Positions 59,235-64,000 of a DNA stretch of 64,000 bases are shown here, piece after piece. How positions within the stretch are numbered: the first letter of the stretch is position 1; each line of letters opens with the position of its first letter. The notes below the pieces were generated by a model. That model was not told the origin of the DNA. It ran no database searches and saw only the letters and a program-made list of their open reading frames with translations. Source of the DNA: Tropicimonas_B omnivorans (GTDB taxonomy: Bacteria; Pseudomonadota; Alphaproteobacteria; Rhodobacterales; Rhodobacteraceae); assembly GCF_031846565.1 (NCBI RefSeq), contig NZ_JAVRHL010000003.1, positions 186,001-250,000 on the forward strand, written 5' to 3'. The position numbers were made by a program, and so were the translations under genes.

Positions 59235-60725
59235 ATGGACGGACGAACGCAGGAGGCTTCGCTGGCCGATCTCGGCCTCACGGGGCAGGGCGGTGCCGAG
59301 GCGCGGATCACGGGCCTTTCGGTCGACAGTCGGCAGGTCCGGCCGGGCGATCTCTTCGCGGCGCTGCCGGGAACGAAGATCCACGGTGCCACCTTCGCCG
59401 AGACGGCCCTTGAGCGCGGCGCGGTCGCACTCCTGACCGACAGCGAAGGGGCGCGCGTCGCGGCGCCGGCCCTCGCCGGATCGGACGCGGTGCTGATCGT
59501 CACCGAGGACCCTCGCGAGGCGCTGGCCTACGCCGCCGCACTGTGGTTCGGCCAGCAGCCCGATGTCGTCGTTGCCGTGACCGGGACGAACGGCAAGACC
59601 TCGGTCGCCTCCTTCGCCCGGCAGATCTGGATGGCGATGGGGCTTTCGGCGGTCAATGTCGGCACGACGGGGATCGAGGGATCCTGGGAAGCGCCGCTGG
59701 CCCACACCACGCCCGAGCCGATCACGCTGCACCGCATGCTGTCCGGGGCTGCGGAGGCCGGCGTTACCCATGCGGCAATGGAAGCCTCCTCTCACGGTCT
59801 GTCCCAGCGGCGGCTCGACGGGGTGCGCCTCGCCGCGGCGGGCTTCACGAACTTCAGCCAGGATCATCTCGACTACCACGCCACGTTCGACGAGTACTTC
59901 GACGCCAAGGCCTCCCTCTTCACCCGCGTTCTGGACGAAGACGGAATCGCCGTCATCCACATGGACGACGAAAAGGGCCCGCTTCTGGAGGCGATGGCGG
60001 ACGGGATCGGCCAGGAGGTGATCCGCGTCGGCCGCGGCGCCGAATGCCATCTCCGGATCGCCGGCCTGCGCTTCGACCCGACGGGTCAGGACCTGCGCTT
60101 CGTCTGGAACGAGACCGTCCGTCAGGTGCGCCTGCCGCTGATCGGGGGCTTCCAGTCCGAGAACGTTCTCGTCGCGGCCGGCCTCTGCATCGCCGGCGGC
60201 TCCGACCCGGCCGAGGTCTTCAACGCATTGCCGCAGCTTCGGGGCGTGCGCGGGCGAATGCAGCTCGCGGCGACGCGGGAAAGCGGGGCGCCTGTCTATG
60301 TCGACTACGCCCACACCCCCGACGCCCTTGCCACCGCCCTTCAGGCCCTGCGCCCGCATGTCATGGGACGCCTGATCTGCGTCTTCGGCGCAGGCGGGGA
60401 CCGGGACAGGGGCAAACGTCCCTTGATGGGCGCGGCCGTGGCCGAGCATGCGGATGTCGCCATCGTGACGGACGACAACCCCCGCTCCGAGGATGCCGCC
60501 CTGATCCGCTCTGCGATCCTGGCATCCTGCCCCGGCGGGATCGAGGTCGGCGACCGGGCGGAGGCGATCCTGCGGGGCGTCGATGCCCTGCAGCCGGGAG
60601 ATGCGCTCCTGATCGCCGGAAAAGGGCATGAGAGCGGACAGACCGTGGGCGATACGGTGTATCCCTTCGATGACGTTGAGCAGGCCTCCGTCGCCGTGGC
60701 CGCCCTCGACGGGCAGGTCTCGTGA
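59235..60725 (+). CDS. murE: UDP-MurNAc-L-Ala-D-Glu:meso-diaminopimelate ligase
   Basis: This 496-residue Mur ligase adds the third residue of the wall peptide. The ATP loop is TGTNGKTSVASF. The DNPR motif in TDDNPRSED marks the meso-diaminopimelate type. AGKGHE near the end is conserved. The ATG at 59235 has GGGGG upstream; an ATG at 59214 would add seven residues and is also possible. It overlaps murF by 4 bases (GTGA). Confidence 0.96.
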   Translation: MDGRTQEASLADLGLTGQGGAEARITGLSVDSRQVRPGDLFAALPGTKIHGATFAETALERGAVALLTDSEGARVAAPALAGSDAVLIVTEDPREALAYAAALWFGQQPDVVVAVTGTNGKTSVASFARQIWMAMGLSAVNVGTTGIEGSWEAPLAHTTPEPITLHRMLSGAAEAGVTHAAMEASSHGLSQRRLDGVRLAAAGFTNFSQDHLDYHATFDEYFDAKASLFTRVLDEDGIAVIHMDDEKGPLLEAMADGIGQEVIRVGRGAECHLRIAGLRFDPTGQDLRFVWNETVRQVRLPLIGGFQSENVLVAAGLCIAGGSDPAEVFNALPQLRGVRGRMQLAATRESGAPVYVDYAHTPDALATALQALRPHVMGRLICVFGAGGDRDRGKRPLMGAAVAEHADVAIVTDDNPRSEDAALIRSAILASCPGGIEVGDRAEAILRGVDALQPGDALLIAGKGHESGQTVGDTVYPFDDVEQASVAVAALDGQVS

Positions 60726-62170
60726 GCCTCTGGACCGCGGCAGAGGCCGCCGAGGCGACCGGTGCGGAAGCCCGCGGAGACTGGACCGCCACGGGTCTTT
60801 CGATCGACACGCGGACGATCGAGCCGGGCGATCTCTTCGTCGCGCTGACCGACATGCGGGACGGGCATGATTTCGTCGCCGACGCCTTGAGCAAGGGTGC
60901 CGCCGCCGCGCTCGTCTCCCGCGTGCCGGAGGGCGTTGCGCAGGATGCGCCGCTGCTCCTCGCCGGCGATGTGATGGACGCCCTCCGGGCCCTCGGCGCT
61001 GCCGGGCGCGCGCGAAGCCGGGCCCGCGTCATCGGCGTGACCGGCTCCGTCGGCAAGACCTCCACCAAGGAGATGCTGCGCGCGATCCTTGCTGGGCAGG
61101 GAAACGTCCATGCCGCCGAGAAGAGCTACAACAACCACTGGGGCGTTCCGCTGACGCTGGCGCGGATGCCTGCGGATGCAGATTTCGCCGTGATCGAGAT
61201 CGGCATGAGCAATCCGGGCGAGATCGCGCCGCTGGCCGCGCTCGCCCGCCCGCATGTCGCGCTCGTCACCACGGTCGCGCCTGCGCATCTCGCCGCCTTT
61301 GGACGGATCGAGGGAATCGCAGAGGAAAAGGCTGCGATCTTCGGCGGTCTGGAGCCGGGCGGCGTGGCGATCGTCAATGCCGACTTGGACACGACCCCGA
61401 TCCTGGTCGAGGCGGCCCGGTCCGCCGGCGCGCGGCTCTCGACATTCGGGCGCACGGCAGGGGCGGACTGGCATCTCGGCTCCGCCGAGATCGCCGGCGG
61501 CGTGACCGTCGTGCAGGGGGCGGGGCAGGGCGAACCCCTCGTCTTCCGCCTCAGGACCGCCGGCGCGCATTTCGCGATGAACGGGCTTTCCGCGCTCGCC
61601 GCCGCCGCCGCCGCCGGGGCCGACACTGCCATAGCGCTCGGCGATCTGGGCAACTGGACGCCGTACGAGGGCCGCGGCGCGCGGGAACGGGTGCAGCTCG
61701 ATCCCAGAGCGGAGCCCGGTCTGGGCTTCGACCTGATCGACGATTCCTACAATGCCAACCCGGCCTCCGTCTCCGCGGCCCTCGGCACGCTTGCCGCGCT
61801 CACCCCGCAGGACGGGCAGGGCCGCGTCGGGCGCGGGCGGCGGATCGCGATCCTCGGTGACATGCTGGAGCTCGGATCGGGAGAAAGACAGCTCCACGCC
61901 GCGCTGGCAGAGGATCCGTCGATGGCGCGGGTCGACCTCGTGCATGTCGTCGGGCCGCGCATGGCTGCGCTTCACGAGGTGCTGCCCGAGGAACAGCAGG
62001 GGATGGCGGTGGACGCCGCCGCCGATCTCGCGACCGAGGTGCGGGCGCTGGTCGATGCCGGCGATATCGTGCTGGTCAAGGGATCGCTCGGCGTCGGCCT
62101 TGCGCGCGTCGTTGACGCGATCCGAAATATCGGTCACTCCCGCGCGGCCGACGAGACCGACGAAATCTAG
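60722..62170 (+). CDS. murF: UDP-MurNAc-tripeptide:D-Ala-D-Ala ligase
   Basis: This 482-residue Mur ligase adds D-Ala-D-Ala to the wall precursor. The ATP loop is GVTGSVGKTSTKEML near residue 105, and other family blocks are SYNNHWGVPLTL and DDSYNANPASV. It starts with GTG overlapping murE. Twenty-one bases separate it from mraY. Confidence 0.96.
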   Translation: MSLWTAAEAAEATGAEARGDWTATGLSIDTRTIEPGDLFVALTDMRDGHDFVADALSKGAAAALVSRVPEGVAQDAPLLLAGDVMDALRALGAAGRARSRARVIGVTGSVGKTSTKEMLRAILAGQGNVHAAEKSYNNHWGVPLTLARMPADADFAVIEIGMSNPGEIAPLAALARPHVALVTTVAPAHLAAFGRIEGIAEEKAAIFGGLEPGGVAIVNADLDTTPILVEAARSAGARLSTFGRTAGADWHLGSAEIAGGVTVVQGAGQGEPLVFRLRTAGAHFAMNGLSALAAAAAAGADTAIALGDLGNWTPYEGRGARERVQLDPRAEPGLGFDLIDDSYNANPASVSAALGTLAALTPQDGQGRVGRGRRIAILGDMLELGSGERQLHAALAEDPSMARVDLVHVVGPRMAALHEVLPEEQQGMAVDAAADLATEVRALVDAGDIVLVKGSLGVGLARVVDAIRNIGHSRAADETDEI

Positions 62171-62191
62171 AAAAACAAGGGAGCGGAGCGC

Positions 62192-63277
62192 GTGCTCTAC
62201 TGGTTGACCGGCCTTTCGGACGGGGGCGATTTCTTCAATCTCTTCCGCTACATCACATTCCGTGCGGGCGGAGCCTTCTTCACCGCGCTCGTCTTCGGCT
62301 TCATTTTCGGACGGCCGTTGATCGATTTCTTGCGTCGCCGCCAGCGCTTCGGTCAGCCGATCCGCACGGACGGGCCGGAAACCCATATCCAGACCAAGGC
62401 CGGTACGCCGACGATGGGGGGGCTCCTGATCCTCTCCGCCCTCGGCTTCGCGACCTTTCTCTGGGCGCGCCTCGACAATCCCTATGTGTTGATCACGCTC
62501 TTCGTCACCGCCGCCTTCGGCGGGCTCGGGTTTGCCGATGACTACGCGAAGGTCACGAAGAACAGCCATGCGGGCGTGTCCGGACGGGTGCGCATCCTTC
62601 TCGGCCTCCTGATCGCGGGGATCGCCGGTACGGCGGCGGCGTGGTCCCACCCCGAGGACCTGACAGGGCAACTCGCCTTCCCGATCTACGCCGAGCTTCT
62701 GATCAACTTAGGCATCTTCTTCGTGCCGTTCTCGATGCTGGTCATCGTCGGTGCCGCGAACGCTGTGAACCTGACGGACGGTCTCGACGGTCTGGCGATC
62801 ATGCCGGTGATGATCGCGGCCGGTACGCTCGGCGTCATCGCTTACGCCGTCGGGCGGACGGACTTCACCGAGTACCTCGGCGTGCATTACGTGCCCGGGA
62901 CCGGGGAGCTTCTGATCTTCGTCGCCGCGCTGATCGGCGGTGGCCTCGGCTTTCTGTGGTTCAACGCCCCGCCGGCGGCGGTGTTCATGGGCGATACCGG
63001 CTCGCTTGCCCTTGGCGGGGCGCTCGGCTCGATCGCGGTGATGACGAAGCACGAGATCGTCCTCGCCATCGTCGGCGGCATCTTCGTCGCCGAGGCGCTC
63101 AGCGTCATCATCCAGGTGATGTACTTCAAGCGCACGGGCAAGCGCGTCTTCCTCATGGCGCCGATCCACCATCACTTCGAGAAGCGTGGCTGGGCCGAGC
63201 CGCAGATCGTCATCCGGTTCTGGATCATTTCGCTGATCCTCGCGCTGATCGGTCTCGCGACGCTCAAGGTCCGCTGA
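62192..63277 (+). CDS. mraY: Phospho-N-acetylmuramoyl-pentapeptide transferase
   Basis: This 361-residue integral membrane enzyme has about ten membrane segments. It transfers phospho-MurNAc-pentapeptide to undecaprenyl phosphate to give lipid I. The conserved sites are TMGG near residue 72, the aspartates in FADDYAK, NAVNLTDGLDGLA and FMGDTGSLALGG, and the HHH loop (APIHHHFEK). The GTG at 62192 has GGAG upstream. murD, ftsW and murG, which normally follow, are absent here; the next gene is on the other strand. Confidence 0.97.
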   Translation: MLYWLTGLSDGGDFFNLFRYITFRAGGAFFTALVFGFIFGRPLIDFLRRRQRFGQPIRTDGPETHIQTKAGTPTMGGLLILSALGFATFLWARLDNPYVLITLFVTAAFGGLGFADDYAKVTKNSHAGVSGRVRILLGLLIAGIAGTAAAWSHPEDLTGQLAFPIYAELLINLGIFFVPFSMLVIVGAANAVNLTDGLDGLAIMPVMIAAGTLGVIAYAVGRTDFTEYLGVHYVPGTGELLIFVAALIGGGLGFLWFNAPPAAVFMGDTGSLALGGALGSIAVMTKHEIVLAIVGGIFVAEALSVIIQVMYFKRTGKRVFLMAPIHHHFEKRGWAEPQIVIRFWIISLILALIGLATLKVR

Positions 63278-63296
63278 AGCGAATCCGGGACGAACG

Positions 63297-64000
63297 TCAG
63301 TAGCCCGTCATCTCGAGGTACCCCACGCCCGCGTGGGTGCCTCGGGTGCGGACGGGGCCCTCCCAGTAGGCGAAGGATACGTCCATCCAAGCGTCCGGGT
63401 TGATCGCTTCCAGCGTGACGTCCAGATTCTCCTGCGGCAGGCGCACGCGCCAGCGGACGGGGATCTGCCGCCCCTGAACCTCGGCGCTGCCCTGGGGGTC
63501 CATGGCAAGCGCCCCGTCGGCCAAGGGAACCGCGCGGCCGTCCGGGGCGATCCAGGTGCCCGAGCCGTAGAACGTGCCGCCCGTTTCCCTGAGCCGAAAC
63601 CCCATCAGTTTCGCGCCGCCCGAGAGATGGAGCGAGATCCAGTCCCATCCCTCCTGCGTCTCCGAAAGGGGCTGCGACGACCATTCCCGGTCGAGCCACG
63701 CGCGGCCCGTGACCGGAATCTCCTCGCCATCCATCCGCAACGCCCCCTCGGCTCTGTAGAACGGCTGGGAATAGTACCGGCTTGCCTGCCCCTCGGCGGA
63801 CTTCACCGAATACCCGTCCTCGCCTTGCAGGATCAGCGGCCCGTCCGCGCGAAGGGCCACGCGAAAGGAGAAGTCGTCGCCTTGCGCCTCCACGTCGAGC
63901 GCGGCCAGCGCCTGCGTGCCATCATCGCGCGCGGCGAGGCGCCAATCGTCGATCCAGGCAGCGAAGGGGTCGGCCTCGACGCCGGCCTGGCCGACGCCGC
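63297..64000 (-). CDS. Lipocalin-like protein, CrtC/AttH family (partial, cut by window end)
   Basis: The C-terminal 233 residues of a gene that begins beyond the window. The repeated beta-rich blocks DPFAAWIDDWRL, GYSVKSAEGQASRYYSQPFYRAEGAL and GRAWLDREWSSQPLSETQEGWDWISLHLSGGAKLMGFRLR are typical of the AttH/CrtC lipocalin-like family. Members include carotenoid 1,2-hydratase and proteins tied to LolCDE-like ABC exporters. No carotenoid genes are in view, so the AttH type is favoured. The residue DREWSSQ is the usual family core. It breaks the dcw cluster after mraY. Confidence 0.82.
   Translation of the reverse strand, partial: GVGQAGVEADPFAAWIDDWRLAARDDGTQALAALDVEAQGDDFSFRVALRADGPLILQGEDGYSVKSAEGQASRYYSQPFYRAEGALRMDGEEIPVTGRAWLDREWSSQPLSETQEGWDWISLHLSGGAKLMGFRLRETGGTFYGSGTWIAPDGRAVPLADGALAMDPQGSAEVQGRQIPVRWRVRLPQENLDVTLEAINPDAWMDVSFAYWEGPVRTRGTHAGVGYLEMTGY

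Overview
This is a high-GC chromosomal window from an alphaproteobacterium, most likely order Rhodobacterales. Five features point there: a permuted two-piece tmRNA; a PhaZ-PhaC-PhaP-PhaR polyhydroxyalkanoate (PHA) locus with PhaR boxes; a trgA-trgB-cysK block as in Rhodobacter; a DUF1127 gene followed by tandem small RNAs with CCUCCUCCC loops (the CcaF1/CcsR locus of Rhodobacter sphaeroides); and a long terminator-bearing leader ahead of mraZ (the UpsM arrangement). No photosynthesis, phage or transposase genes were seen.

Layout. 1-2.4 kb: a Rieske/FAD reductase and a secreted protein. 2.4-7 kb: the PHA cycle genes. 7-10.2 kb: RNase E with a long structured leader. 10.3-13.8 kb (minus): DUF177-rpmF-plsX-fabH followed by ssrA. 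14-18.7 kb: bamE, msrB, an OlsB-like acyltransferase, trgA-trgB-cysK and tRNA-Ser(GGA). 19-29.2 kb: a catabolic cluster comprising a complete branched-chain-type ABC importer, a serine hydrolase, an aldehyde dehydrogenase, a lactonase-like protein, a hydroxyisobutyrate-dehydrogenase-like enzyme and an IclR regulator. 29.3-36.3 kb (minus): a tightly overlapping seven-gene operon joining membrane-lipid/phosphoglycerol-type enzymes to a sugar-type ABC importer that lacks its ATPase. 36.7-38.1 kb: an unknown polytopic membrane protein. 38.2-43 kb (minus): a cobalamin riboswitch and btuB-btuF-btuC-btuD. 43.2-50 kb (minus): PrpF-family isomerase, tRNA-Gly(GCC), TerC, pyruvate carboxylase and a DUF998 protein. 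50-52.5 kb: a UvrD/PcrA helicase. 52.6-53.4 kb (minus): the DUF1127-sRNA array. 53.7-54.7 kb: the Mrp/ApbC ATPase. 54.7-63.3 kb: long mraZ leader, then mraZ-rsmH-ftsL-ftsI-murE-murF-mraY. The window ends inside a CrtC/AttH-like lipocalin gene.

The most noteworthy region is 52.6-53.4 kb. On the minus strand it encodes a 72-residue DUF1127 protein followed by five 110-bp tandem units. Each unit carries two hairpins whose 13-nt loop contains CCUCCUCCC, and the units are separated by a third hairpin with a constant stem and variable loop. The array ends at an intrinsic terminator. The window also holds a probable UpsM-type leader and RNase E, the nuclease linked to processing of such RNAs in Rhodobacter, so several parts of one RNA-based stress circuit may lie within 48 kb. 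Gene positions come from open frames, start-site inspection and family motifs. No database search or folding program was run.
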